Source: Silanimonas sp. (GTDB taxonomy: Bacteria > Pseudomonadota > Gammaproteobacteria > Xanthomonadales > Xanthomonadaceae). From it: 64,000 nucleotides of DNA. Of the stretch, positions 22,830 to 32,311 are shown piece after piece. Made by a program: the position numbers and the translations under genes. Below the pieces are notes generated by a model. It was not told where the DNA came from. It was given only the letters and a program-made list of their open reading frames with translations, and made no database searches. Position 1 is the stretch's first letter, and each line of letters starts with the position of its first letter. The stretch is from the NCBI RefSeq assembly GCF_027531545.1, contig NZ_JAPZSC010000002.1, forward strand, positions 62,001 to 126,000, in the 5' to 3' direction.

Positions 22830-23300
22830 CTGAAAGCGAAGCTGGTCGCCGTCGGTGAACGGCCGCCCGGCTGGGTGGCCGACGGCTACGCCGACTACAC
22901 CAAGCGGCTCTCTCGCGAGCTCCCGCTGGAACTCGTCGAAGTGGCACCCGGAATGCGCGGCAAAGGCCGCGACGCCGCCCGTGCGATGCATGACGAAGGC
23001 GAGCGCGTGCTCGCCGCGCTGCCGAAGAACGCCTGGGTCGTCGCCCTCGATGGCCGCGGCAAGCCCTACACCTCCGAGCAACTCGCCGAGCGCCTCGCGG
23101 CGTGGCGCCAGCAGGGGCGCGATCTCGCCTTCCTGATCGGTGGGCCGGAAGGCCATGCGCCCGATGTCTGGGCGCGCGCCGACGAGCGTTGGGCCTTTGG
23201 CCCGATGACGCTGCCGCACATGCTGGTGCGCCTGCTGGTGGCCGAGCAGCTCTACCGGGCCTGCTCGATCCTCGGCAACCATCCCTACCACCGCGCCTAG
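22830..23300 (+). CDS. rlmH: 23S rRNA (pseudouridine1915-N3)-methyltransferase RlmH, probable CTG start
   Basis: SPOUT methyltransferase that methylates pseudouridine 1915 in helix 69 of 23S rRNA. With a CTG start at 22830 the protein is 156 residues (E. coli 155) and begins (M)KAKLVAVGERPPGWV, matching the family from the first residue. The C-terminal knot LIGGPEGH, LTLPHMLVRLLVAEQLYRA and NHPYHRA is complete. GGAAG lies nine bases before the CTG. No ATG, GTG or TTG lies in frame nearby upstream; the next candidate, GTG at 22875, would delete the first beta strand. Its TAG is embedded in the palindrome CTAG that also supplies the stop of the convergent diguanylate cyclase gene. Confidence 0.93.
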   Translation: MKAKLVAVGERPPGWVADGYADYTKRLSRELPLELVEVAPGMRGKGRDAARAMHDEGERVLAALPKNAWVVALDGRGKPYTSEQLAERLAAWRQQGRDLAFLIGGPEGHAPDVWARADERWAFGPMTLPHMLVRLLVAEQLYRACSILGNHPYHRA

Positions 23301-26300
23301 GCCGAACGCTCCTCGCGGGGCACCGGCGTCAGCCGGGGGCGGAGGTTCTGCCACTGCAGGCGGCCTTCGCCGACGAGTTCCGCGATGCGCTTGCCCGGAT
23401 GGCCGCCGAGCGCGGCGTCGCCCATGTGCGGGCCCGCGGTGAGGCCCACCCACGTGTTCCGCCCGCTGGCCTTGGCCTGGTAGAGCGCGGCGTCGGCGAG
23501 CTCCAGCGCGTGCGCCCAGTCGGACTGAGCGGTGGCGCCGAGCGGGTGCTGCGTCCAGCCGACGGAGAAGGTCAGCGTCAGCGGGCGTTCCGTACCGAGA
23601 TCGAAGTTCAGGCTGTGGCCGTCGTTGAGCAGCCGGGTCATGCGTGCGGCGACCGCGTCCTCGCGCAGGCCGCCGAAAACGATGATGAATTCCTCGCCGC
23701 CCCAGCGCGCGAGCAGGTCGCCCTCGCGCGTCGCCCGGCGCAGGAAGGCGGCGAAATCACGCAGCACCGTGTCGCCGGCGGCGTGGCCGTAGTCGTCGTT
23801 GACGTGCTTGAAGTGGTCGATGTCGACGAGCGCCAGCACCACGCCTTCCGGGTAGCGCGCGAGCATCGCCGGCATCTGCTGGAACACCGCGCGTCGGTTG
23901 GGCAGGCCGGTCAGCGCGTCGGTCTGGCTTTCGACGGCCAGCACGGCGTTGGCCTGCTCGAGGCGTTCGTTCGCGCGCTGCCATTGCGCCGTGCGTTCAT
24001 CGACGAGCGTCTGCAGGCGCGCCATGCGGGAACGCTGCCGGCGCTGGCCCAGCACCACGCCGGCCACGAGCAGCAGCAGGCCACCCACGAGGGCGAGCAC
24101 GCGCAGTTCGGGCCGCTCCGACCAGCGCGGTTCGACGCGCAAGTCGAGCGGATTGCCGGCTTGGACGGACTTTCCGAACTCGTCGCGCGCGCGCACCCGG
24201 AACCGGAAGTCGCCCGGGGGAAGGTTGGTGTAGAACGCGCTGCGCCGGTCGCCGGCATCGACCCAGTCCCGGTCGTAGCCGTCGAGGCGGTAGTCGAAAC
24301 GCATGGCGCGCGGGCTGCGGAAGTTCTGCGCGGTGAAGTCGAAGCGCAGGTCGCGCAGCTCGCCGTCCAGCACCAGTGGGCCGGCATCCGCGGGGTGGCG
24401 GCGGTCGCCGACGGTGGCGGCTTCGACGTGCACCAGCGGTTCCGTGCCGCCGCTGCCGATGGCGTCGAGGTCGACGCGCAGCACGCCGGAGATCGAGGGC
24501 AGCCACAGTTGGCCGCCGACGAGCAGGGCGCGCGAGCGGGCGCCGCCGTTGCAGCAGCGCGCCCGCTGGCCGCTCTGGTTCCGCCCAGCCATCGACAGCA
24601 CCCACGACGCCCCCACGTCGGCCCCATGCGCGGCGTCGGCATTGGTGGTCGTCGGGTCTGGCAGCCGGGACAGCGGCATGCGGTACAGGCCTTCGATCGA
24701 ACTCACGTAAAGGTGGTCGTCGTGGGTCCGCAGCGTCCACGCATTCATCGTGGGCAGGCCCTCATCGAGGGTGATCGCCCGCTCGCCGGCCACGAGGGTC
24801 AGGCCGGAATCGAGCGTCCCCGCCACCAGCAGGCCGTTCGGCAACCGCAGCAGGCTGCTCACCATACGGCCGCGCAGCGTGCGTGCCCAGTCGGGGACGC
24901 TCACCTGGGCGCCATCGACGTAGCGCAGGCCGTCCTCGGTGCCGACCAGCACGCGCTGGCCGTCGATCGGCAGCAGCGAGCGGATGCGCAGCGCCGACCC
25001 TTCGAAGGCGCCTTCGCCGACCGGGCGCAGGCCGTCGTCAGACGTTGAGCGGTAGAGGCCGTTGGACGTGCCCACCCAGACGGCCTCCGCCATCGGGGCG
25101 ATCACGTTGACCTGCGTGCCTTCCAGCGCCTCGGCGCCGCGCGGGAGGCCCAGTTGGCCGTTCGAGCGCTCGCGCAGGCCGCCGCGGGTGCCGATCCAGA
25201 GCCGCTCCGCGTCGAGCCGTGCGAGTTCGTAGACCGCCGCTTCCGGCAGCTCGCTCCCGGGGACGAGCGTCTCCACGCGGCCGTCGCGCCAGTGGGAGAG
25301 CCCCGAATTCGTGCCGACCAGGACGCCGCCCCGGCCGTCGTCCTCCAGGGCCCAGACGAAGGGGTCGACGAGGCCATCGGCTTCGGTCAGGCGCGTGACG
25401 AGGCCGTCCCAGGCGCGGAACAGGCTTTCCGTCTGGCTGCCCAGCCACAGGTTGCCTTCGCGGTCTTCGAAACAGGCGTTCACCCAGGGATTGCGGACGA
25501 ACTGCGCGTCCTCGATGGCGTCGAGTTCACCGTTCGAGCGCAGCCGGTAGAGGCGCGGCGCCGTGCTGATCCAGAGGCTGCCGCCGCTGTCGGTGCAGAG
25601 GGTTTCGATCGGTTGGCGGGCCAGTTCCGGAAGCGGCGCGAACGGCGCCGGCGCTCGGTCGCCGTCCTGCAGCCAGAGCCCGCGCGGCGTGGCGATCCAC
25701 AGCCGGGGGCCGTCGGCGACGAGGTGGGTGATGCGCAGGTCCTCGCCGCCGGGCAGGGCGATGCTGCGGGTCTGTTCACCTTCACGGCGCAGCAGGCGGC
25801 CACGCGCTCCGATCCACAGCACCGGGCCGTCGGACACCAGCGCACCGATGTCCAGGCCTTCGAGGCCGGCGGGGACGAGGCTCTCGCCTTCCTTCTCGTA
25901 CAGGCCGCGCGCCGTGCCGAAGAGCATCCGACCCACCGGCCATTCGGTGATGGCCTGCACCGGGACCCCGGTGCCCGCGGCGGCCACGCGCGTCACGCGG
26001 TCGCGGCGCAGGCGCAGTGCCCCCGTGCGGTTGGCGAACCAGACATCGCCGTCGCGCGAGCGATAGCTCGATTCCGCCATCGAAGTGTCGATGCCGCCCG
26101 TGCGGCGGCGATCGAAGGCTTCGAAGCGCACGCCGTCGAAGCGCGCGATCGACGACTGCGTGCCGACCCACAGGTAGCCATCGCCGTCCTGCGCGAGGCT
26201 TTGTACGGCCACTTGCGGCAGGCCGTCGGCGACGGTCCAGTTGTCGATGGCGAAGTCGCTGAAACGACGATCTTCGCTCAGGGCCAGCGCGGCGCTGCTG

Positions 26301-26371
26301 ACGCACAGCAGCGCTACGCCCAACCAGAGGGCGAAGCGGGCGCGTCGGCGTTGGGGGGGCTGCCGTTCCAT
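23297..26371 (-). CDS. Diguanylate cyclase with periplasmic two-component-regulator propeller sensor
   Basis: 1024 residues. Signal or first membrane anchor at residues 10-30; about 650 residues of beta-propeller repeats (WVGTQSSIARFDG, LWIGARGRLLRR, VWVGTSNGLYRS); a Y_Y_Y immunoglobulin-like domain (YRLDGYDRDWVDAG, YTNLPPGDFRFRVRARD); one membrane helix (VLALVGGLLLLVAGVVLG); a coiled coil; then GGDEF domain with GGEEF at 891-895. The inhibitory RxxD site (REGD) is present five residues before GGEEF. Expected to make c-di-GMP in response to a periplasmic ligand and to be product-inhibited. Its target in this window could be the PilZ protein, but that is only a guess. It overlaps rlmH by four bases at the stop. 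Confidence 0.95.
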   Translation of the reverse strand: MERQPPQRRRARFALWLGVALLCVSSAALALSEDRRFSDFAIDNWTVADGLPQVAVQSLAQDGDGYLWVGTQSSIARFDGVRFEAFDRRRTGGIDTSMAESSYRSRDGDVWFANRTGALRLRRDRVTRVAAAGTGVPVQAITEWPVGRMLFGTARGLYEKEGESLVPAGLEGLDIGALVSDGPVLWIGARGRLLRREGEQTRSIALPGGEDLRITHLVADGPRLWIATPRGLWLQDGDRAPAPFAPLPELARQPIETLCTDSGGSLWISTAPRLYRLRSNGELDAIEDAQFVRNPWVNACFEDREGNLWLGSQTESLFRAWDGLVTRLTEADGLVDPFVWALEDDGRGGVLVGTNSGLSHWRDGRVETLVPGSELPEAAVYELARLDAERLWIGTRGGLRERSNGQLGLPRGAEALEGTQVNVIAPMAEAVWVGTSNGLYRSTSDDGLRPVGEGAFEGSALRIRSLLPIDGQRVLVGTEDGLRYVDGAQVSVPDWARTLRGRMVSSLLRLPNGLLVAGTLDSGLTLVAGERAITLDEGLPTMNAWTLRTHDDHLYVSSIEGLYRMPLSRLPDPTTTNADAAHGADVGASWVLSMAGRNQSGQRARCCNGGARSRALLVGGQLWLPSISGVLRVDLDAIGSGGTEPLVHVEAATVGDRRHPADAGPLVLDGELRDLRFDFTAQNFRSPRAMRFDYRLDGYDRDWVDAGDRRSAFYTNLPPGDFRFRVRARDEFGKSVQAGNPLDLRVEPRWSERPELRVLALVGGLLLLVAGVVLGQRRQRSRMARLQTLVDERTAQWQRANERLEQANAVLAVESQTDALTGLPNRRAVFQQMPAMLARYPEGVVLALVDIDHFKHVNDDYGHAAGDTVLRDFAAFLRRATREGDLLARWGGEEFIIVFGGLREDAVAARMTRLLNDGHSLNFDLGTERPLTLTFSVGWTQHPLGATAQSDWAHALELADAALYQAKASGRNTWVGLTAGPHMGDAALGGHPGKRIAELVGEGRLQWQNLRPRLTPVPREERSA

Positions 26372-26409
26372 GGCGTAAGGCTAGCGTGCCTGCGGCCTGA
26401 ACGGGCGGC

Positions 26410-26415
26410 TATGCT
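26410..26415 (+). promoter_or_regulatory. Candidate -10 element directly before maf
   Basis: TATGCT ends six bases before the maf ATG, so a transcript from it would begin at or next to the start codon. No clear -35 is seen. The maf gene has no normally spaced Shine-Dalgarno. Confidence 0.3.
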
Positions 26416-26421
26416 TGGGGC

Positions 26422-26991
26422 ATGCTTTATCTCGCGTCCCAATCGCCGCGTCGCCGTGCGCTGCTGCAGCAGCTCGGCGTCGAGCCCGGCCTCCTCGATG
26501 TCGATGTGCCGGAGGTCCGCCAGGCGGGCGAGCCGGCCCTCGACTACGTCAACCGCGTCGCCCGCGAGAAGGCCGGTGCCGGCCTGTTCGCCGTGGCCTC
26601 GGTGCCCGGGGCGAGGGTCCTGGCCGCCGACACCGAGGTGATCCTCGACGACGAGGTCTTCGGCAAGCCCGCCGATGCCGCGGACGCGGCGCGCATGCTC
26701 CGCCGGCTCTCGGGGCGGACCCATGCCGTTGCTACGGTGGTTTGGCTGCTCCACGCCGGCGGCGAGGCCTCGGCCACGTCGCTGTCGGAGGTGACCTTCG
26801 CCGCGCTGGACGAACCGACCCTCGACGCCTACCTCGCCAGCCGCGAGTGGCAAGGGAAGGCCGGGGCCTACGCCATCCAGGGCCGCGCGGCGGCCTTCAT
26901 CGCCCATCTCTCCGGCAGCTACACCGGCGTAATGGGCCTGCCCCTGTTCGAGACGGCCGCGCTGCTGCGCCGCCACGGAGTGACGATTTGA
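26422..26991 (+). CDS. maf: Maf family nucleoside triphosphate pyrophosphatase
   Basis: 189 residues. House-cleaning pyrophosphatase hydrolysing dTTP/UTP or modified nucleotides to monophosphates. Motifs: LASQSPRRRALL (residues 4-15), VLAADTEVILDD (about residue 69) and the C-terminal YAIQGRAAAFI (about 152) with SYTGVMGLPLFET. These fit the YhdE-type (dTTP/UTP) branch rather than YceF, as in E. coli where yhdE is also next to rng. Its TGA overlaps the TTG start of rng. Confidence 0.95.
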   Translation: MLYLASQSPRRRALLQQLGVEPGLLDVDVPEVRQAGEPALDYVNRVAREKAGAGLFAVASVPGARVLAADTEVILDDEVFGKPADAADAARMLRRLSGRTHAVATVVWLLHAGGEASATSLSEVTFAALDEPTLDAYLASREWQGKAGAYAIQGRAAAFIAHLSGSYTGVMGLPLFETAALLRRHGVTI

Positions 26992-28469
26992 GCGCCGAGA
27001 TCCTGATCAACGTCACGCCGCGCGAGACGCGCGTGGCGCTCGCCGAGCAGGGCATGCTGCAGGAACTGCACATCGAGCGCAGTCTGCGCCGGGGCGTGGT
27101 CGGCAACCTCTACAAGGGCCGCGTTCAGCGGGTGATGCCGGGCATGCAGGCCGCGTTCGTCGAGCTCGGCCTCGAGCGCGCCGCCTTCCTGCACGCCTCC
27201 GACATCGTCCGCGTCCCGCAGGTGCAGCCCTCCGAGAGCGAGGAGTTGGGGCCGCCGGCGCCGCCGCCGTCGATCACCTCGCTGGTGCACGAGGGCCAGG
27301 AGATCGTCGTGCAGGTGGTGAAGGACCCGATCGGCAGCAAAGGCGCCCGCCTCACCACCCAGGTCAGCATCCCGTCGCGTTACCTCGTGCTGTTGCCGTA
27401 CTCGAAGGTGATCGGTGTTTCCGCCCGTATCGAAGACGACACCGAGCGCGCGCGGCTGAAGGGGCTGGTGACCGAACTGGCCGAAGGCAGCGGCATGGGC
27501 TTCATTGTCCGCACCAATGCCGAGGGGCTGGATCGCGACGCGCTGGAGGCCGACGTGGCCTACCTGCGGCTCGCGTGGCAGCTGATCCGCGAGGCCAGCG
27601 CCAGCACGCCGGTGGGCGCCCGCATCTACGAGGACCTGTCGCTGCCGATGCGCGCCCTGCGCGACATGATGAGCACGCAGATCGACCGGGTGCTGGTCGA
27701 TTCCCGCGAGACGCATGAACGGCTGCTGCGCTTCGCCGGCCAGTTCATGCCCGATTTGGCCGGGCGGATCGAGCATTACGCTGGCGAGAGGCCGCTGTTC
27801 GACCTGAACGGCGTGGAGGACGAGATCTCCCGCGCGCTGCAGAAGGAAGTGCCGCTGAAATCGGGCGGTTACCTCGTGGTCGACCAGACCGAGGCGATGA
27901 CCACGGTGGACGTCAACACCGGGTCGTTCCTCGGCCAGCGCAACCTCGAGGAAACCGCCTTCCGCACCAACCTCGAAGCCGCGCAGGCGGTGGCGAGGCA
28001 GCTCCGGCTGCGCAACCTCGGCGGGATCATCATCATCGACTTCATCGACATGCACGACGCCGACCATCGCCGCCAGGTGCTTCGCACGCTGGAGAAGGCC
28101 TTGGCGCGCGACCATGCGAAGACGACGGTGTACGACTTCTCGCCGCTGGGCCTGGTGGAGATGACGCGCAAGCGCACCACCGAAAGCCTCGAGCACCAGC
28201 TCTGCGAAACCTGCCCGACCTGCAGCGGCCGCGGCATGCTGAAGTCGCCGGAAACCTTGAGCTACGAAATCTTCCGCGAGGTGACCCGCGCGGTGCGGCA
28301 GTTCGAGGCCGAGCGCCTGCTGGTCATCGCCGCGCCGAACGTCGTCGCGCGCATCACCGACGAGGAGTCGGTCGCCGTCGCCGAACTCGAGGAGTTCCTT
28401 GGAAAGACCATCCGCTTCCAGCCCGACGAGCAATACGGGCAGGAACAGTACGACGTCGTCCTGCTGTGA
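26988..28469 (+). CDS. rng: Ribonuclease G
   Basis: Endonuclease of the RNase E/G family; matures the 5' end of 16S rRNA and degrades some mRNAs. 493 residues (E. coli 489). It starts with TTG at 26988 overlapping the maf stop (TTGA) and reads (M)SAEILINVTPRETRVAL, in register with known RNase G. S1 domain: GNLYKGRVQRVMPGMQAAF; catalytic: VDVNTGSFLG (Asp near 304) and IDFIDM (Asp near 347); Zn-link ETCPTCSGRG with CPxC near 406. The S1 loop has a short Pro-rich insertion (GPPAPPPS). Ends about 15 bases before yhdP. Confidence 0.96.
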   Translation: MSAEILINVTPRETRVALAEQGMLQELHIERSLRRGVVGNLYKGRVQRVMPGMQAAFVELGLERAAFLHASDIVRVPQVQPSESEELGPPAPPPSITSLVHEGQEIVVQVVKDPIGSKGARLTTQVSIPSRYLVLLPYSKVIGVSARIEDDTERARLKGLVTELAEGSGMGFIVRTNAEGLDRDALEADVAYLRLAWQLIREASASTPVGARIYEDLSLPMRALRDMMSTQIDRVLVDSRETHERLLRFAGQFMPDLAGRIEHYAGERPLFDLNGVEDEISRALQKEVPLKSGGYLVVDQTEAMTTVDVNTGSFLGQRNLEETAFRTNLEAAQAVARQLRLRNLGGIIIIDFIDMHDADHRRQVLRTLEKALARDHAKTTVYDFSPLGLVEMTRKRTTESLEHQLCETCPTCSGRGMLKSPETLSYEIFREVTRAVRQFEAERLLVIAAPNVVARITDEESVAVAELEEFLGKTIRFQPDEQYGQEQYDVVLL

Positions 28470-28483
28470 GCCGCGCCTGAGCC

Positions 28484-31400
28484 ATGGCCTCCGTCGCGCG
28501 CCGCTGGTGGCGTCGCTGCCGCCGCATCGGCGGCTACGGGGTATTGGTCGTATTGATCGTCGTGGCCCTGCTCGTCGCGGTGGCGAACCAGTTCCTGCCG
28601 GCCGTCGAGAAGCATCCTGACGAGGTTGCGCGCTGGCTGTCGGAGCGCGTGGGACAGCCGGTGCGTTTCAGCGGCCTCGATGCCCGTTGGACCCGGCAAG
28701 GCCCGCGTTTCGCGCTGGACGGCCTGGTCGTCGGCGAGGGCGATCGGCAGCTCGCGATCGGGCGCGCCGACCTGCAGGTGTCGGTGTATTCCGGCCTCTT
28801 TCCGGGCATGCCGCTGACCGAGCTGAGTGTCGATGGGCTGTCGCTCACCTTGCACCAGGATCTCGAAGGTCGTTGGCGCATGAGCGGCCTGCCCGAGCCC
28901 GCGCGGCCGGGCATCGATCCCTTCGACGTTCTCGCCGGCTTCGGGGAATTGCGCGTGCAGGACGCGAGGTTGCGCATCCTCGCCGAGCGCTGGGACATCG
29001 ACCACACGCTGCCGCGCATCGATGGCCGCTTGCGCGTGAGCGATTCGCAGGTTCGTGGCGGTGTCCGCTTGTGGTCGGCGGACGGCCGCGCACCGCTGGA
29101 TGTCAGCGCCGATGTCGCCCGCGACGGCCGCCTCGGACGCCTCTGGGTGGGCGCCGAGCAGGTCGATCTGCCGGCATGGGGCCCGCTGCTCGCGGCGCTG
29201 GGCGTCGAGCCGCTCGCCGGTCGAGGCGAATTGGGCGCGTGGGTGGAGCTGGATGATCGCCGCATCGCCCGCGTGCAGGTGCGCGCGGCGCTGGAAGGCG
29301 TGAGCCTTCGGCGTGTGGGTACGGCCTTGCCGCCCGTGCGCTTCGAGCGCGCCGGTTTCGATGCGCAATGGCGTCTGGAGGCGCGGGGCTGGCAGGTCTC
29401 CGTGCCGGCCGGCACGTTCGCCAACGGCTCGAGCGAGCAGCGCATCGACGGATTCTGGATGGCGGGTGGCGAGCGCTTCGCGATCGAGGCCGAGCGCATC
29501 GACATGGGGCCGCTGCTGGCCCTCGGCGCCCTCAGCAACCGCCTGCCGGGCGGTGTATCCGCGTGGGTGGCCGAAGCGCGTCCGTCCGGCACCGTGCGCG
29601 CCTTGTCGGTGCCCGCGTCGCTGCCGGGAGCCTTCGCCGGTCGGGCGACGCTCGAAGACGTCGGTTTCGCGCCGGTCGGCTCGCGTCCCGGCCTGCGCAG
29701 CCTGGCGGGCGAGGTGGCGTTCGACGCCGACGGGGGCGTGCTGGCCCTCGATGGGGCGCCGATCGGCCTCGACTGGCCGGCGGAATTCGGGCCGGTGCTG
29801 CCGCTCGGCCTGCGCGGTGAGCTGGCGCTTTGGCGCGACGGCGAGGGCTGGAGCCTCGGCAGCGACGCGCTCGGCATCGAGGCGCCGGGCCTCCGGATCG
29901 ACACGCGCTTCGCGCTCGGCTTCCAAGGCGACGGCACGCGGCCGACGCTGGACCTCGCCGCCGACCTCGATGATTTCAGCGTGGTGGACGCGAAGCGCTT
30001 CTGGCTGCAGACCACGATGAAGCCGCCGGTGCGTCAGTGGCTCGACACCGCGCTGGTGGCCGGGCAGGCGCGTGGTGGACGGGTCGCGATGGGCGGTGAT
30101 CTCGACCACTGGCCGTTCCGCGACGGCGGCGGACGCTTCGATGCGCGCGTCTCGCTGGAGGACGTCACGCTCAAGTTCAACAGCGCGTGGCCAGCGGCGA
30201 CCGCGTTCCATGGCGAGGCGCTGTTCACCGGCCCGGGCATGGCGCTCACCGGGATGCGCGCCAACCTGCTCGATACCGTGGTGGGCGAGGCCAGCGGCGG
30301 CATCGATGATTTCAAGTCGGCATGGCTCGACCTGCGGGTGCGCGGCGGTGGCGATGCCGGCGGCCTGCGCACGCTGGTGATGCAGAGCCCGCTCTACGCG
30401 CCGCAGCGCGCGAACATCGATGCCCTGTCGATCAGCGGCCCGGCGGCGGTCGACCTCCGGCTGCGCCTGCCCTTGCGGAAGGATCTCGGCGCGCGCGCGG
30501 TGGACGGCACGCTCTCGCTCGACAACGCCAGCGTCGCCGATGCGCGCTGGAAGATCGGTTTCGAGGGCCTGAGCGGCGCGATTCCCTTCACCGACAAGGG
30601 CTTCCTCGCCGACGCCCTGCCGGTGCGCTACGGCGAGAGCGAGGGCGCGCTGTCCTTGCGTGTGGGCGATACGGTGCGTGACGCCACGAACGTGGCCGAA
30701 CTGCAGCTCGATGCCGCGCTGGCGCCGTCGCAGTTGCTCGAACGCAGCCCGGAGCTCGCGTGGCTGCAGCCTTGGCTCGAGGGCCGTAGCCTGTGGAACG
30801 TGCGCGTCGACGTGCCGCGGGCGCGCGCCGATGCGCCCCCGCCGCCGGCGCGCCTCAGCCTTCGTTCCGACCTCGTCGGCACCCGCCTCGGGTTGCCGGC
30901 GCCGCTGCGCAAGAGTGCGGCCACGCCGCTGCCGCTGCGCCTCGACCTTCCGCTGCCGTCCAGTGCCGGGGCGCTCCAGTTGCGACTGGGCCGTCTGATG
31001 CAACTGCGCGGGCGAATGGCCGACGGCGAGCGCCCGTTCGCTGCCGTCGCCGAGTTCGGAAGCATCGGCGACCCGCTGCCGATTCCCGAGGCCGGCATCG
31101 CCGTCCGCGGCCAGGTGCCCAGCCTCGACATCGGCGGCTGGGTGGCGGCGGCGTCCGGCGGCGGCACCGGGCAGGGCGGGCTGCAGTCCGTCGATGTCCA
31201 GGTCGGTGCGATCGACGTTCTCGACCGCAGCTTCGGCGAAGGCCGGGTGCGTCTGCGGCGCGAGGCCCAGGGGCTGTGGGTCGGCTTCGACGGCGCCGCC
31301 ATCGCCGGCGAGATCCGCGTTCCCTCGGCCGAAGGTGCCGCGGTGGACGGCCGCTTCGCGCGCCTGCACTGGCCGCCGATGGACACCAAGGCCATGACCG

Positions 31401-32311
31401 GCAGCCGCGCCGAGTCCACGCCGGCGGTCGACCAGACCGACCCCTCGGGGCTGCCGCCGCTGCAGTTCCGGATCGAGGATTTCCGCCTCGGCGAAGCGCG
31501 GCTCGGTCGCACCGAGCTGCAGACCTTCCCGACGCCGGAAGGCATGCATGTGGACCGCTTCAGCACCTCGTCCGAGGCGCTGACGGTGATGGCCAGCGGT
31601 GACTGGACGCGGATCGGCGGGCAGACCCGCTCGCGGTTCGCGGTGGATTTCGACGCCGACAGCCTCGGCGGGATGCTCGATGCGCTCGGCTTCACGGGCA
31701 TGGTCGAGGAGGGGCCGGTGAAGTCGCGCATGGTTGGCGACTGGCCGGGCTCGCCGGGCAGCTTCCGGCTCGACCGCTTTGACGGCAACCTGCGCGTGGA
31801 CGTCGGCGCCGGGCGACTGCTCGATGTCGAACCCGGCACCGGCCGGTTCATCGGGCTCGTCTCCATCGCCGAGATCCCGCGCCGCCTGACGCTCGATTTC
31901 AGCGATTTCTTCTCGAAGGGCTTCGCCTTCAACGGCATGAGCGGCGACTTCGAGTTCAAGGGCGGCGATGCGCGCACCGCCAACCTCCGCATCGACGGGC
32001 CCTCCGCGGAAATCAACGTGAGCGGCACGACCGCGCTGGCCTCGCGCGAATACGACCAGCGCGTCGAAGTGCTGCCCAAGGCCGGCGGCGTGCTCCCCGC
32101 GATCGGTGCCGTGACCGGCGGGCCGGCGGGCGCAGCGCTGGGCGCCGTGGCGCAGGCCGTCCTGCAGGTGCCGTTGAAGCAGGCGACGCGCACCGTGTAC
32201 AGCGTGCAGGGTCCGTGGGCCGAGCCTGATGTCGATGTCGTCGAACGCGGCCCGCGCCGCACCAGCCCCAATCGCGAAACCCCCGAAGGAGTCCGCAATG
32301 ACGCCGCTTGA
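28484..32311 (+). CDS. yhdP: YhdP family AsmA-like protein (phospholipid transport to outer membrane)
   Basis: 1275 residues (E. coli YhdP 1266). One N-terminal membrane helix (about residues 14-35, [20 protein letters not shown]) and a very long beta-rich periplasmic body of repeating-groove type, ending [18 protein letters not shown], the family's closing motif. YhdP, with TamB and YdbH, bridges the envelope and carries phospholipids to the outer membrane. The C-terminal AsmA-type segment reads [20 protein letters not shown]. Fifteen bases after rng, and its last 14 bases overlap tldD. Antisense frames of this gene are open for more than 1300 codons, as expected in G+C-rich DNA. Confidence 0.94.
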   Translation: MASVARRWWRRCRRIGGYGVLVVLIVVALLVAVANQFLPAVEKHPDEVARWLSERVGQPVRFSGLDARWTRQGPRFALDGLVVGEGDRQLAIGRADLQVSVYSGLFPGMPLTELSVDGLSLTLHQDLEGRWRMSGLPEPARPGIDPFDVLAGFGELRVQDARLRILAERWDIDHTLPRIDGRLRVSDSQVRGGVRLWSADGRAPLDVSADVARDGRLGRLWVGAEQVDLPAWGPLLAALGVEPLAGRGELGAWVELDDRRIARVQVRAALEGVSLRRVGTALPPVRFERAGFDAQWRLEARGWQVSVPAGTFANGSSEQRIDGFWMAGGERFAIEAERIDMGPLLALGALSNRLPGGVSAWVAEARPSGTVRALSVPASLPGAFAGRATLEDVGFAPVGSRPGLRSLAGEVAFDADGGVLALDGAPIGLDWPAEFGPVLPLGLRGELALWRDGEGWSLGSDALGIEAPGLRIDTRFALGFQGDGTRPTLDLAADLDDFSVVDAKRFWLQTTMKPPVRQWLDTALVAGQARGGRVAMGGDLDHWPFRDGGGRFDARVSLEDVTLKFNSAWPAATAFHGEALFTGPGMALTGMRANLLDTVVGEASGGIDDFKSAWLDLRVRGGGDAGGLRTLVMQSPLYAPQRANIDALSISGPAAVDLRLRLPLRKDLGARAVDGTLSLDNASVADARWKIGFEGLSGAIPFTDKGFLADALPVRYGESEGALSLRVGDTVRDATNVAELQLDAALAPSQLLERSPELAWLQPWLEGRSLWNVRVDVPRARADAPPPPARLSLRSDLVGTRLGLPAPLRKSAATPLPLRLDLPLPSSAGALQLRLGRLMQLRGRMADGERPFAAVAEFGSIGDPLPIPEAGIAVRGQVPSLDIGGWVAAASGGGTGQGGLQSVDVQVGAIDVLDRSFGEGRVRLRREAQGLWVGFDGAAIAGEIRVPSAEGAAVDGRFARLHWPPMDTKAMTGSRAESTPAVDQTDPSGLPPLQFRIEDFRLGEARLGRTELQTFPTPEGMHVDRFSTSSEALTVMASGDWTRIGGQTRSRFAVDFDADSLGGMLDALGFTGMVEEGPVKSRMVGDWPGSPGSFRLDRFDGNLRVDVGAGRLLDVEPGTGRFIGLVSIAEIPRRLTLDFSDFFSKGFAFNGMSGDFEFKGGDARTANLRIDGPSAEINVSGTTALASREYDQRVEVLPKAGGVLPAIGAVTGGPAGAALGAVAQAVLQVPLKQATRTVYSVQGPWAEPDVDVVERGPRRTSPNRETPEGVRNDAA

